DNA from: Macrotis lagotis
Taxonomy: Eukaryota; Chordata; Mammalia; Peramelemorphia; Peramelidae
Length of the DNA: 64,000 nt
Reading direction: 5' to 3'
NCBI RefSeq assembly: GCF_037893015.1
Contig: NC_133658.1
Location: forward strand, 18,410,268 to 18,474,267
Shown: positions 12,441-24,017 of the stretch, one piece after another
How the letters are laid out: the number at the start of each line of letters is the position of its first letter
Numbering within the stretch: position 1 is the first letter of the stretch
The notes under the pieces: model-generated
Database searches by the model: none
Seen by the model: the letters and a program-made list of their open reading frames with translations, nothing else
Told to the model about the DNA's origin: nothing
Position numbers and translations under genes: made by a program

Positions 12441-12588
12441 TTTAAGGTTTTTGCAAGGCAGACGGGGTTAAGTGGCTTGCCCAAGGCCAGACAGCTAGGT
12501 AATTATTAAGTGTCTGAGACTGGATTTGAACCCAGGTACTCCTGACTCCAGGGCTGGTGCTTTATCCACTATGCCACCTAGCTGCCCC
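12441..12588 (-). mobile_element. WSINE1-like SINE with clear target-site duplication
   Basis: Antisense copy from 'ttttaaggtttttgcaaggc' to 'gccacctagctgcccc'. The 16 bp direct repeat tactttgtacctctct flanks it together with the CT run (12,362-12,377 and 12,590-12,605), which marks a relatively young insertion. Confidence 0.9.
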
Positions 12589-13184
12589 TTACTTTGTACC
12601 TCTCTTATGAATCACCCAATCATTTGTTGTAAGAAATAATTTAGAAGAAAAAGAAGTGAACTAATATTGCAGGCACAAAAGTCTCAGCAAAGAAGACCTG
12701 GGTTCAAATCTCAGCTCTACAATCCATAATTAAAAAAATTAAACTTCCCATCTCTGACCCTCAGTTTCCTCCTCTGGAAAATGAAGTTTACAAAAATGTG
12801 ATTTTAGTCTCTTTCATTTTAAAATTCCATGAAGGACATATGTATCTTCTGAGAGCTATTTAGAATGCACATCACTTATTTTAATGTGATTTGGTTGCAA
12901 AGTTTATTAAATTTGTAGGACATAATGGTTTGGGGGTGTAAGGGTTATTTTTCTGATATGCAAGATGATTTGATAACAAAACAATTGCACCTGGTTCCCT
13001 ATAAATATTCAAATGCTCTTTGGGGACAGGTGCTTCCCCCTTTAATAAAGCATTAGCCCTCTGTGTGTGGTTCTGCATTAATGCATTTGAATAGTGATAA
13101 ATGATTAGGGTGATGGATAGCTATTTTTGGAACTTCTAATGAAGGGGGAGGGAGTCAATTTTTTCAGCTTGCATCTGCTCTTCA

Positions 13185-13365
13185 AATGGCAGTCAGGTAG
13201 AAAGAAAACCAGGTCTGGAGTTAGATGACCAGGGTTCAAGTATTAACTCTGCTATTTACTTCTTGGGCAAACTTCACCTCTCTGGGATTCAGTTTCCTCA
13301 TCTGTAAAATGAAGGTATGGAGATTTGAACTTCCTCCCATCACTAGTTCTATGATTCTAAGTCTT
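13185..13365 (+). mobile_element. MIR-type SINE
   Basis: Ordered MIR blocks: 'aggtctggagttagatgacc', 'gggttcaagtattaactctg', 'cctctctgggattcagtttcc' and 'tctgtaaaatgaagg'. Confidence 0.65.
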
Positions 13366-13369
13366 CATT

Positions 13370-13566
13370 CTTGCTGTTGAATTGTTTCACTTCTGACTCT
13401 TTGTGACCCCATGTGGGGCTTTCTTGGCAAAGATATTTTCCAGTTCATTTTACAAATGAGGAAACTGAGGACAATAGAGTGCCCAGGGTCACACAGCAAG
13501 CTAATATCTGAAGTCAGTTTTGAACTGAGGTCTCAGAGTCTATCTACTGGACTACCAAGTAGCTAC
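13370..13566 (-). mobile_element. MAR1-like CORE-SINE
   Basis: Antisense: 'tctgactctttgtgacccc', 'tttcttggcaaagatatt', 'aatgaggaaactgagg' and 'cagggtcacacagcaagc' in order. The head is shortened. Confidence 0.7.
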
Positions 13567-14004
13567 CTTGGATTGTGACTAATAAACAGGACAACACTAA
13601 AGATGTTGGTGGCGTTATTCATCTTTCCCGTAACTTTAGCAGTTGTGGCCCTTAAAGGAGAGGGATCCGTGGAAGTAAGTGCCAAGTCTATATGATATTT
13701 CTGGGATTGCTACTCTGGATAATGGTGGAAGATGGAATTTGGGCAACAAGTCTGCCAATTTAGAAGGGGGCTAATGGGAACCAATTCAAATATCTATAGT
13801 CCATTCAGATTTAGAAGGTGCTTTCCTTACAACACACTTGATGTTTAAAGTATTTTTAGCCTCATTATACAGATAAAAAAACCAAGTTAAGGACAGGGCT
13901 CCAAATTTAGGTATTTCAATGATATCACAGTTTCTCATTGATGATTTTCATTTCTTTTACACGCAAACTTTCCATACTTCCTTGGAAGCACATTTCCTAC
14001 AGTG

Positions 14005-14155
14005 ATTTTTTTTGGCTTTTGCAAGGCAATAGGGTTAAGTGACTTGCCCAAGGTCACACAACTAAGTAATTATTAAGTGTCTGAGGCCGGATTTGAACTC
14101 AGGTCCTCTTGACTCCAGGTCCGGTGCTCTATCCACTGTGCCACCTAGCTGTCCC
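14005..14155 (-). mobile_element. WSINE1-like SINE
   Basis: Antisense copy close to the family pattern: 'cttttgcaaggcaataggg', 'ggatttgaactcaggtcc', 'gtgccacctagctgtccc'. Confidence 0.88.
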
Positions 14156-14317
14156 TGCACCACTTAACTGCTCCAATGACATTGAATCTTAACCCTCTAC
14201 TATGATATCAGTAGCTGGGAATCTGTACCTCTGAACTGCCATACCTCCATCAGTCAAATGAACCGGTGAGACCCTGGTCTTTAAAGACACCTTTCAGTTT
14301 TAAGTCTATGAACACTA

Positions 14318-14465
14318 GTTCTGAAATCAGATAGTCTGTTTTCAAATCTTGCCACTCTCAATACTTGTTTGACCTTGGACAAGTCATGTAACAACCCTGG
14401 TCTCCGTTTCCTCAACTATAAATTGTTATCCTCAGGTCCCCCTCCAGTCTTAGATCTAGGATCTT
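14318..14465 (+). mobile_element. MIR-type SINE
   Basis: MIR order is visible: 'gttttcaaatcttgcc', 'gaccttggacaagtcatg', 'ggtctccgtttcctc'. Both ends are degraded. Confidence 0.55.
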
Positions 14466-15173
14466 AGAATTTTATTCAGGAAAACATACTCGCATGGGGC
14501 TGGGAGTGGGCAAACAACCCGAGATTGGAATTCTTCCTCTGCTGACTGTAGCCAAGGAATTTTCTTTTTCTAGGCCTCCACCTCCCATATGTAAAATGAA
14601 TGCAATATGACTAGTGGTTCTTTAAACTTTAAGCATTCTTTCAATTTACAAAGAGAAGTGTGGTGTAATCGATGACCTCTGAACCTGGAGTTAAGAGCTA
14701 GGGAGGAATCCAAACACTGATACTTAATAATGATAAGAACAGTTAGCACAAGCAGTTTTACGGTTTGCAAAGCACTTAGAAGCCGTTATTTGCTTCTTAC
14801 AAGCCTGTGAGGTAGGCATTATTAATGTTCCTGTTTAATCAAGGTGAAAACTGGGGCAGAACAAGGTCAAGGAACTTGCCCACAGTCATTCGAATAAGTG
14901 GGAGAGAAAGAATTTGAATTTGGCTCTTCTCGACTGTCATTTATCCAATGCATAAATTATATCCTGATCCTTAGTTTCTGCATTTCTAAGATGTGAATAA
15001 ATGATGGTACCTACCCCACAGGGTTGTCATAAGAATCAAATGAGGCAAGGTGTTTTGCAAATCTTTTAAAGTGCTGATGTGCAGGGGTGCTCTTAAGGCA
15101 ACTCCTACCAGTCCCAGAAAATTGTGTGTTACATTCTGGGGTAATATTTCCACCTCAGAAATAAGCAAATATT

Positions 15174-15221
15174 GTATATTATATTTATATATATCTATAT
15201 TATATTATATATATATTTCTT
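15174..15221. repeat. AT-rich simple repeat
   Basis: A low-complexity TA/TTATAT tract. Confidence 0.8.
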
Positions 15222-15588
15222 TGTTGACTGCTTCTATATAAGAAAGTTATAGAGAAAATGATGCTTCAAATCAAACAAGTGTATTCTGAATATATTTTAA
15301 TTTTAATTAGACTACCTCTATGTCATTGTCATTATACAGACATGCTTCTTTGCTCTTTAAATAAAAGTGTGTGAATGTGCTTTGTCTTCTAGATTAAATC
15401 ACCAGCCCTTTCACCAGGGGTTTTGTCTATATGTTGTATATAGATATTCAGCATTGCAGTTTGAGTAGCCATTGTGCATATAGTATCTGCCCAATACATC
15501 ATAGGATCAGAGATTTCTAACTGGGCAGGACTTTAGAAGCTATATAGTATAAATCCCTCATTTTATAAATGAGGAAGCTGAATCCTAG

Positions 15589-15781
15589 GGAAATTAAGTC
15601 ACTTTTATTTTTTTAGTAAGTATTTATTTTGTTGGAATTGGATTGCCTTCTGCAACCCCAACTTACTACCCTCTATTTAAAAAAAACCCAACCCTGGTTA
15701 TTGCTCCAAAATCTCTTCAGTATTGGTTGGAGTAATTTATGATGCAAGACAATATTAAATGGGGTCAGAACTACATGTTCT
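15589..15781 (+). repeat. Left arm of a ~190 bp inverted repeat
   Basis: This stretch, from ggaaattaagtcac to ctacatgttct, reappears as the reverse complement at 16,765-16,949. By eye about 85-90 percent of positions match along the whole length, including 'gccttctgcaaccccaactta' and 'ggggtcagaactacatgttct'. I do not recognise the family. It could be two insertions of an unnamed element in opposite orientation or a local inverted duplication. Confidence 0.8.
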
Positions 15782-15915
15782 AGAGTCAGAGGTGCTAGGT
15801 TCAAATCCAGATTCTAAAGCTGTTTTTACCTATTTTACCTACCTACCTCAATTTCCCTATCTGCAAAATGAACTAGATTGCTCTGAGCTCCCTTCTAGCT
15901 TTAGAACTATAATAC
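15782..15915 (+). mobile_element. MIR-type SINE fragment
   Basis: 'agagtcagaggtgctagg', 'ttcaaatccagattct' and 'caatttccctatctgcaaaatg' in MIR order, directly abutting the inverted-repeat arm. Confidence 0.55.
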
Positions 15916-16678
15916 CATGCTGATCCACATTACTGGAAGACCACATTTTGAGGGCATGTGCATAGCCTAGGAAGAAATAAAAAAACCTACTTCTTTGCCC
16001 TCATTTCATCAGGCAGTAGCCTTTCAGTCAGATCACTGATACCATCAGCCAAGGCTGACTGTTCTGGAAATGACCGCAAGGGAACGTGCCCTCCCCCCTG
16101 CCCTTTCTGTTGTCCCACAACAAAACTATTTTCTGCAGCATCTAACTTCCTTCACTTGACCTTCCTGATGGCTGAATGAATTGATCTAAGATCTATTTTT
16201 TTCCCCCTCTGTGCTTGTGCAAAAGACCAATTGTGAGCATTTCAGCTTTGGACAGAAAAACCCAGAGGTCAGAGCTTTTCACAGCCAAGACAGAGCCAGT
16301 TCAGTGCAGCAGTTTCTTTATATGCCAAGTTTTCAGAGATGGACAGATACAGCCAATGGGAGTCTTGCTGATTTCACTGATGGCTGCATTGGGTAGAGTA
16401 GAGATGATTAGATGTATCAGAGGTCTTAAGAAAGTCACTCTGAACTTGAATAAACTAGATATTCAAAAGATACGCTAATCATACAAGACAGTGAGGGACT
16501 GAACTAAATGATTGCACAATTCCATCCAAAGGTCAAAATCTATGATCCCTGGATTCCTAGGCTCTCTGCCTTATTAGGACAGTCATGGGAGAAATAGTTT
16601 GCATACTTTGACATGTCCTAGAAATGTAAATTGGTATTTTGTCTACATGTATAGTTCATTTATTCAGTACATATTTAA

Positions 16679-16750
16679 GAGACAGCATAGAACAATAAAA
16701 ATGCAAGTTTCTGGAGTCAGAAGACCCAGGTTCAAATCCCACCTTCAATC
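16679..16750 (+). mobile_element. MIR-type SINE, 5' part only
   Basis: It has 'gagacagcatagaacaa', 'ctggagtcagaagaccc' and 'ggttcaaatcccacc', then stops just before the right inverted-repeat arm. Confidence 0.55.
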
Positions 16751-16764
16751 CGAACTCAACATAC

Positions 16765-16949
16765 AGAACATGTAGTTCTGACCCCATTTTAATACTATCT
16801 TGCAACATCCATCACTCCAACCAAGACTGAAGAGATTTTGAAGCAATATCCAAGTTTTTTAATAGAGGGCACTAAGTTGGGGTTGCAGAAGGCAGTCCAG
16901 TTCCAACAGAATAAATACTTACTAAATAAATAAAAGTGACTTAATTTCC
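16765..16949 (-). repeat. Right arm of the ~190 bp inverted repeat
   Basis: Reverse complement of 15,589-15,781. The arms are about 980 bp apart, and both inner and outer ends agree (agaacatgtag / gtgacttaatttcc). Confidence 0.8.
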
Positions 16950-17159
16950 TTTAGGCACTGTTTAAAGAACTATTGATACACAGACAGAAATATACTTCCT
17001 ACGTTCAAAGAGTAATAGTTCCACAGAACAGTGGGTGTCCAGAAGGTGAGATTACTTACCATCTTTCCAAAACAGAATGTCAGTTTACAGCTTCAGAGAA
17101 CATCAAAGTGTATAAAACACTCCCCTTACAACAGCTTTAATGAGTTAGGTTGAATAGAA

Positions 17160-17300
17160 ATCAAGGAATCATAGATTTTGAGCTTGAAGGGACTTGAGCC
17201 AACCCCTCCTTTTATTGTTGAGATGGAGACCCAGATAAGGCATAACTTGTCCAGGTAAATCTCAAGAACTAATCATTGTCTGAGTTAGGATTTAAGACTA
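17160..17300 (+). mobile_element. CR1/L3-type LINE 3' fragment
   Basis: 'gaatcatagattttgagcttgaagggac' and the following 'gagacccagataagg' blocks match the ancient amniote CR1/L3-type 3' end. Old and diverged. Confidence 0.45.
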
Positions 17301-17330
17301 ATTTTTTTTGCTCAAAAATGTCAGGCTCAG

Positions 17331-17452
17331 GGGGCAGCTAGGTGGTGCAGTGGATAGAGGGCCTGAGTTCAAATCTGACCTCAGACAATAATTACCTAGC
17401 TGTGTGGCCTTGGGCAAGTCACTTAACCCCATTACCTTGCAAAAAAAACCAA
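17331..17452 (+). mobile_element. WSINE1-like SINE with internal deletion
   Basis: Head 'gggggcagctaggtggtgca', tail 'ccttgcaaaaaaaacc'. About 20 bp of the usual head-to-box-B section is missing after 'gatagag'. Confidence 0.85.
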
Positions 17453-17779
17453 ACCCTGTCAAGCTCAAATGCAGAAAAGTAAGATTCAGAGAAGTCGGGG
17501 ACTCGCCTAGGTGGGAAGTGCCAAAGTCAAGACTCAGACTCTAGTTTTTTATTATTCTAGGCCCAACATTCTGTCTACTGACTCATATTGTCTCCATAGG
17601 ATAGAGAGAACATTTATTATTGCACTTAATGTTTATAAAATGTTTTACACCAATTCTATTTCCTGCAACCCACCAGGAAATGAATTTTTCTCGTCTGATT
17701 TCGTGGCACGCTTTTTTTTTTAAGAATTTATATCTTATGTTGTCTAATAGGCAGCATGTTAAGGTCTTCATTAGCTCAT

Positions 17780-18060
17780 GTCTGGTTTAATGCAATAGCC
17801 TGTTGGTTGGTCCCTCTGTCTCATATCTCTCCTCTCTCCAATCCATTCTCCAGTTGCCAACATGATCTTTTTAAAACCTAGACCTGGCCATGTCATTTCC
17901 AAGTTCAAGGATCTTCAGTAGGTCTAGGATTAAAAAAAACCCATTATTCAGAGACTTTCATCAAGTTGACTCCTTCCTACCTTTCCAGCTTAATCCCATC
18001 TAAGCATCTGAAATCTAACTGCACTGACTTTGTTGTTTTTCCATATAACACTCCCCCCCC
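17780..18060 (+). mobile_element. L2 LINE fragment
   Basis: 'gcaatagcctgttggttgg', 'ccaatccattctccagttgcc' and 'cctggccatgtcatttcc' are the ordered L2 3' region blocks. Confidence 0.55.
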
Positions 18061-18089
18061 CATTATATTTCCTTTTTAAATATTTTTTT

Positions 18090-18800
18090 AAATTTAGATT
18101 TGCATGAACTGATGCTGCTCGAGATGAGCAGAACCAGAAGAACATTGTACACGTACACCCTAATAGCAACATGGGGGTGAGGGTCAACCTTAGTGGACCT
18201 GCTCATTCCAACAGGGCAACAATCAGACACAAATTTATATGATACCAGAGGAAGATGAGGGTCAGACCTTGGAGCTCCTCTACTGGGAAGCTCTCATTTT
18301 AGAGGTTATTAAAATGACTAGGATGAATGTTGCTCTCAATAGTGACTGGTATTAATTTATATAACAGAGGAAGTGTGTCTTAGAGTCCTGACTCTCATGG
18401 GCAGTTAGACCCTGGGCAAGTCACTTAAATTGTTAAATCTCCAAATCACCCTCTTCATGATCAAAGAAGATGCTGCTCTGCAAATAGAGAATCTGTGAGA
18501 ATGCCATCTGTATCTAGAGAAAGAATTGTGGTGTTTGAAAAAGACCAAAGAGTATTAACTTTAATCCAAAAAATGATAAGTGTAATTTTGCTATATCCCG
18601 TACTTCATGTTTCTTCCTTAAGGATATGATTTCTCTCTCCTCACATTCAATTTAGATCAATGTGTACTATAGAAACAATGTAAAGACTGACAGACTGCCT
18701 TCTGTGGGGTTGGGGGTGAGGGGAGAGAAGCAAGATTAGGGGAACATTCAAAATAAACAAAATCCTTTTATAAATCAAAAAAAGGCTTATTGATGATTGA
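18090..18800 (+). mobile_element. L1 LINE 3' end (ORF2 terminus plus 3' UTR)
   Basis: The beginning reads ELMLLEMSRTRRTLYT in one frame, the marsupial-type L1 ORF2 C-terminus. It is followed by a 3' UTR with 'tccttaaggatatgatttc', 'aacaatgtaaagactg' and 'ccttctgtggggttgggggtg' and an A-rich end near 18,800. The 3' half recurs in reverse at 38,534-38,781. The copy is 5'-truncated. Confidence 0.7.
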
Positions 18801-19295
18801 ATTGATAATAAAAAAATTTTAAACTTAAAAAAATTCATTTTAAAATCGATAATAGTCTACTTTCTTTCCCTCCCAACTCAACAACTCTTGGAAAAGTAAA
18901 GAAAAAGAAAATCCTTTTAAAATCATATGGTCAATCAAAAAATTTCCACATTAATCAATCATGTCCCCAAAATATGTCTCAATATGCACTCTGAGTAAAC
19001 ATCTTTCAGATGCATAAATATTAGCTGCTATTAGAATTGCTATTGGTATTTTAGTTTCTCAGTCTTTTTCTAAAGAAGAGGGTGGTGAGAGAGGGGCACA
19101 CTAGCATCAATGCTCTGGGTTTGAGGCAGTGTTTGTCTACTCCCCTGCCCTTTGCATCTTTCCCTCTCTTAGAGCCCAAATCCCCTTTTGTTTTAGACCC
19201 TCTTCATGATATAGTCTTTGCATCCTCTTGTCACCACCTCCCCTTTCTCCCCTTTCCCTACAGTTTCCATAAAATGTCTTTGTGCTCTCAACTAA

Positions 19296-19386
19296 CAGTC
19301 TCTCCCCCCTCCCTCCCTCCCTCCTTCCCCTCTTTTTTCTCTTTCCCTACCTCTCTCTCCCTTCCCCTCTTCTTCCTTCTTTTAAA
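19296..19386. repeat. Pyrimidine-rich low-complexity tract
   Basis: CCCT/CTCTT-rich run on the + strand, almost without purines over about 90 bp. Confidence 0.75.
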
Positions 19387-19729
19387 CTAGTGAAGTGAGG
19401 TCCAAGTGTTTCTGGCATCTTATTTTATTTTGGTTGTAAAGTTGTCTATTTGTACACTCAAATTATATGAAACAATCTCCCCTTCTAATACATTTTATCT
19501 TCCTTCACTTTCTTCATTCTTTTAAGATAAAAATATTTTTAAAAACCTCCTGGGACTTCTGTTTTATTAGACTCCATGATACTTGATGATGATGCATTTA
19601 TGAGAGGGCAAATCTCCCCATATTAGAAAGTAAATAGTTCATCCTACCTTAGCTCCTCATTTTCTCACTTATTTACCTTATTTTTTTGCTTCTATTAACT
19701 TCTGCGTTTTTATTTCAAAAATTTCCCTA

Positions 19730-20215
19730 CAGCTCTGTTCTATTCATCAGCTATGCCTGGCAAGTTTTCTAACTTAGTAAAGGTCTATTTCCCCCCCATA
19801 GGATTATACTCAGCTTTCCTGAGCAAGTAATTCTTGGTTGTAAACCTTTAAATCTTGCTTTCTGGAATATTGCATTCTAAACTGTCAGTGTGATTATAGT
19901 AATGACTTCTGGTGTGATCCTTACTATAGATATTTGGTACTTGAATACTTTCTTCCTCATTACTTGTAGTATTTTTTAAAATTCGAAACTCTATATTTTG
20001 ATGTAGTTTTCCTGGTGGTTTTTAATTTTTTAATTTTTTTTTAGGAGTGAATTTCTTTTTTTTTAACTTTGCTTTCTGGTTCTAAGAAATCTGGTTATTT
20101 TTCTTCAAAGACTTCTTGAAATACAGTGTCTTAAGACTTTTTTTTTTGTTAAAGATTTCAAGCAGTCCAAGGATTCTTAAATTGCCTCTGCTTGCTTGGT
20201 TTTTCTAAGTCAGTT
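19730..20215 (-). mobile_element. Probable LINE fragment (antisense), family uncertain
   Basis: T-rich text with blocks such as 'gattcttggttgtaa'-like, 'tctggaatattgcattcta' and 'cttcttgaaatacagtgtc', which I associate with the antisense strand of marsupial L1 elements. There is no open frame and no clean boundary. Confidence 0.35.
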
Positions 20216-20224
20216 CTGGGGTGT

Positions 20225-20374
20225 TTGGGGTTTTTTGGTTTGTTTGGTTTTTTTTTTTTGCAAGGCATTGGTGTTAAGTGACTTGCTGAAGTTCACATAG
20301 CTAGATAATTATTAGGTATCTGAGATCGGATTTGAACTCAGGGTGTGCAATCCACTCCACCATCTGGCTGTCCC
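20225..20374 (-). mobile_element. WSINE1-like SINE (diverged)
   Basis: Antisense: T-rich tail, 'gcaaggcattggtgttaagtg', 'gatttgaactcaggg', head 'catctggctgtccc'. Part of the stretch before the head is deleted. Confidence 0.75.
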
Positions 20375-20396
20375 TAAGTCAATTTTTTGTTTGTTT

Positions 20397-20555
20397 ATTT
20401 GTTTGTTTTTTAGGTTTTTGCAAGGCAAATAGGGTTAAGTGACTTGCTCAAGGCTACACAGCTAGGTCATTATTAAGTGTCTGAGGTCAAATTTGAACTC
20501 AGGTACTCCTGACTCCAGAACCAGTGCTCTATCCACTGCACCACCTAGCCACCCC
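20397..20555 (-). mobile_element. WSINE1-like SINE
   Basis: Antisense and close to the family pattern. A short aagtcaatt repeat at 20,376-20,384 and 20,556-20,564 fits a target-site duplication, so this copy landed next to the previous one. Confidence 0.85.
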
Positions 20556-20809
20556 AAGTCAATTGTTTTTGATATAAGATGTCTTACATTGTTTAAACTT
20601 CTCTTTAGATTTACTTTCAAAATATACACATAAATATTAGGCCCCAAATATAATTTTACATAATTACTGTGTAGGCATAACCCACATATTTTGTGTGTCC
20701 ATCAGTAACATATCATTACAAAACATGAGAGAAAATGAAATTTAAAGAATGGAGAAGAGAGGAGGATCTCATTATAGATAAAGATGATAAAAAAAATCAC
20801 AAGCTACAA

Positions 20810-20950
20810 TTTTTTTGGGGTAGGGCAATAAAGCTAAACTTGTCCAAGGTCACACAGCTAGTAAGTATAAAGTGTTTGAGACTAGATTTGAACTCAGGTC
20901 TTCCTGAGTCCAAGGTCAGTGCTGTATTCACTGTGCTACCTAGTTATCCC
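20810..20950 (-). mobile_element. SINE of the marsupial tRNA-derived group
   Basis: 'tccaaggtcacacagctagtaag', 'gatttgaactcaggtc' and 'gctacctagttatccc'. It may belong to the longer family seen at 6,955. Confidence 0.7.
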
Positions 20951-20979
20951 ATAAATAAAAATTTTAAAATATCAATGTG

Positions 20980-21165
20980 GTGTGGTGTGGTGGAAAGAGC
21001 GCCAGATTAAAAGCAGAGAGCCATGGTTAAAATCCTAGTTCTGCTATTTACTAGCCATGTGAACTGCAGTAAATTGTTTTACCTCTCTGGTCATCAATTT
21101 TCTCATTCATAAAATGAGTTGTAAAAATAAATAATCCTTCCACTCCTAAATCTAATATCTTCTAC
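20980..21165 (+). mobile_element. MIR-type SINE
   Basis: Ordered blocks 'gtggtggaaagagcgcc', 'tctgctatttactagccatgtg', 'acctctctggtcatcaa' and 'cattcataaaatgag'. Confidence 0.65.
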
Positions 21166-21924
21166 AGTTTAACCTTTTTTAAAAGCACAAATATATGAAC
21201 TTTTTATACCCCATCTGCAATAGTCTTTAAATTCAGATTGTTCAGATTAACCACAGGTGGACACACTGTACATGGACCCCAACATAGTCATGTCATTTGG
21301 GTCTAAGTAGAGGGACAACAATCAGCCCAAACAGATCAAACATGTATTAATGTTGCTGGGGAAATGAACATTTCTCTTGATTTCATTGATGTACTGCTAA
21401 GGAAGTCACAGCATGGCAAGCCCAAGTAATTATGTGTTAATTGGGTTGCTGAGAAGGTTTTTCTCTTTCTTGGTTTTTACTCTATTTCTATACTTGCCAT
21501 TTTGCTTCCAATTAGCAATAGTAATTTTAAAGTTCTGTTCTTCAAGAAAAATTCTATTTTCACATGTTCAAAAACAGTCATTTTCATTGGCCATAAAGCA
21601 TTTTTTAATAGATGATATTAGCTCAGTGATTTTCTCCTTCTTTAGCAGAGAACTTGGGCACATAACAAACATTTAATGAGTGTTTGCTTCCTTCCTTTCT
21701 TCATTTCCTAGTCTCTGACTTTAGATTTAAAGGTACAAAGGGTTTCCTGTGAACTGACACAGCATTCAAAACTGAAATCACCTCATTATCTTGTTAAGCT
21801 CCACTTGGAGTTTTAATTTTGCTATGGTTCAATCCTTTATACCAGCTCTAATTTCAAAACCATCTTTAAAAAGTTATCAAGTGGTTTGTCCTCAATAATT
21901 CTGGGAGTAGTGATTGTCACCTAT

Positions 21925-22200
21925 GATCATAAAATTGCAGACTTGAAAGACTGGAAGAGACCTCTATGATATTTAATCCAGCCCACAGACAAAATGAAAT
22001 CTCTCCCCACCCCATTCTCATTTCTCCCCTCCCTGCCATAAGATGCCAGACACGTGTTTTACCTAGTCTTTGCTTGATGATCTCCAAGAAGGGAGAAGCC
22101 ACCACCTCTGAAGGCAGTCCCTTCCACTTTGGGAAGATTTTCTTCCCTTCAAGTCTAAATTAGACCCTTTGCAACTTTCACAGGCTGCTTTCAGTCAAAT
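21925..22200 (+). mobile_element. CR1/L3-type LINE 3' fragment
   Basis: 'ataaaattgcagacttgaaag', 'ttgcttgatgatctccaag' and 'ccacctctgaaggcagtcc' with 'ttccactttgggaag' are in the order of ancient CR1/L3 tails. Confidence 0.55.
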
Positions 22201-22654
22201 GGAACAGGTCTAATTCAACTTTGACTAGAAACCTTCAAAGACAACTTAAGTCTCTCTTAAATCTCTTCTGGAGGCAAAAAGGAGCTAATTTCTTGTATCA
22301 GTAAAAACCCACCGCTGACATGAGAGGGAGCATAGACTCACTCCTCCAGTTGTCAGGTCAGACTAGTTTTTGTTGGGAAGTGAATCAGAAAGACCTCGTA
22401 TGGGGAAAAGGAGGTGATTGCCTTCTGGCACCATTTCTGTTTCTGATTGCTTCCAGTAAATACTGTTACTTTTTTTCTGCACTAAAAAAGTAAATTCTGC
22501 AGTTAAAAAAAACAATTATATGCCAATGAATTGAATCTGCACCACCATTTTTTCTCACTCTTGCTAAAAAAAGAGGTGAGTTTGTAATCTTTATACAACC
22601 TGCTCTTCCATCCCTTTTTTTGTGAAATTCCTTCCACTTTAAGACTGTAGTAGA

Positions 22655-22865
22655 AGTTTAAGCTATTTGTGATTCTTATTACTTTTGTGACCTTGGACAA
22701 TTGAATATGCGTGGGTTTGAGTTTCCTCAGATATAAAACGAAAGAATTGGCTAGATTTTTCTGTTGTTCCTTCCAGTTTTGGATTGTATGATCCCATAAT
22801 TTACTCAAATAAAGATATGGGATCACAAAGAGTTGGACCTGACTGAAATGATTGAACAATAAAAA
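22655..22865 (+). mobile_element. MIR-type SINE followed by a MAR1-like tail
   Basis: 'gtgaccttggacaattg' and 'gtttcctcagatataaaacg' are MIR-like. 'gggatcacaaagagttggacc' to 'gaacaataaaa' is the MAR1 3' end. Confidence 0.55.
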
Positions 22866-22996
22866 TGTGCTTGGGTAGATCAATGGAAAGAAATTCCCAC
22901 TGAGTTTTGCTTCCTTCCTCTAGGGTTGGTTCTGATCCCTCCACCCACCTCACCCTATACCACCTTGGCACATACACCCACAATAGTACAGACACA

Positions 22997-22998
<2 letters not shown>

Positions 22999-23051
<53 letters not shown>
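22999..23051. repeat. (CA)n microsatellite
   Basis: About 26 uninterrupted AC units. Confidence 0.97.
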
Positions 23052-23057
<6 letters not shown>

Positions 23058-24017
23058 GGTGCTGGACTATGATCAAAGGCTCACAGCTCCTGCCCTGTGG
23101 GTTCCTTGCCTCATCTCACTTCCACTTCTTTATCTCACTCAATCTCTTCTAGGGAGGTTTCCTCTGCAGTGTGGAGCCTCCCTGGCAAAGGTCCCAATAG
23201 ACACAGGTCTTGGAAGGGGGAGCCAGAAACCGCTAGGAGGGGGTGGGCATAGAAAATGAGCTTTCCTGTATGCAGAAAGTGAATTGTGCTTAGTATAAGC
23301 AATTGAGCTGCCGTTTCCTTTTAATTATATCAGTTTAAGGTTGACCCAGCCCACCAAATACAGGGAAAGTGTTTTGTAAGGCTTAAACTGAAGGGGGGGG
23401 GGGAAGAGAGATGTTAATATATCCAATGCAGTATAGTTACACCCTATTATAACATCCTGCTAAATCTTCCCGGGAACGTTGCTCAGCACCAAGGCTAGCT
23501 CCTGGACCTGCCTTCCCTTAAACAGCAGATCCTCTGACTGGCCAAGAACAGGAAAGGGCCTGGCCAATCAAAACATAGTTGCTGAGCTCCAACTCCCCGA
23601 CTTTCTTTTCCTCCCTTTCCTTTTCCCCAACCCCTCCCCCCAGTAAAATTTCAAACCTAGTGAAATGGCCCCTTCTCTCGTGCTATTAATAGGAATACTG
23701 ATAATTCCGTAGTTCTTTAAGGTTTGCAACGCTCCTGCAGGGCCTTATCTCACTAATAACTCTGGGAGGAAGGCATTTCTATCCTTGACCCCTGGGGAGA
23801 ACCAAGGCTCAGAACGCCGAGTGACTTGCCCAGTGTCACAGGATTAGTATTTGCAGGGGTAACCATCTAACCCACTTTCTCCTGATTTCTGGGCCAGTAC
23901 TCTATCCCTCAAAATAATCTGATTAGATTCAACTAAAGCAATCAGTAAGCACAAACAAAGCCTGGGACAAAAGGAAAACCACTCACTGCCCTCTTATACT
24001 TTGTTATCTATGGGTCA

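Noticed and set aside
16241-16255. RE1-like ttcagc...ggacag pair
   Set aside because: The spacing between halves is two bases too short for the canonical site and the rest does not fit.
22801-23152. Open frames through the (CA)n repeat
   Set aside because: They encode only Cys-Val or Thr-His runs from the microsatellite.
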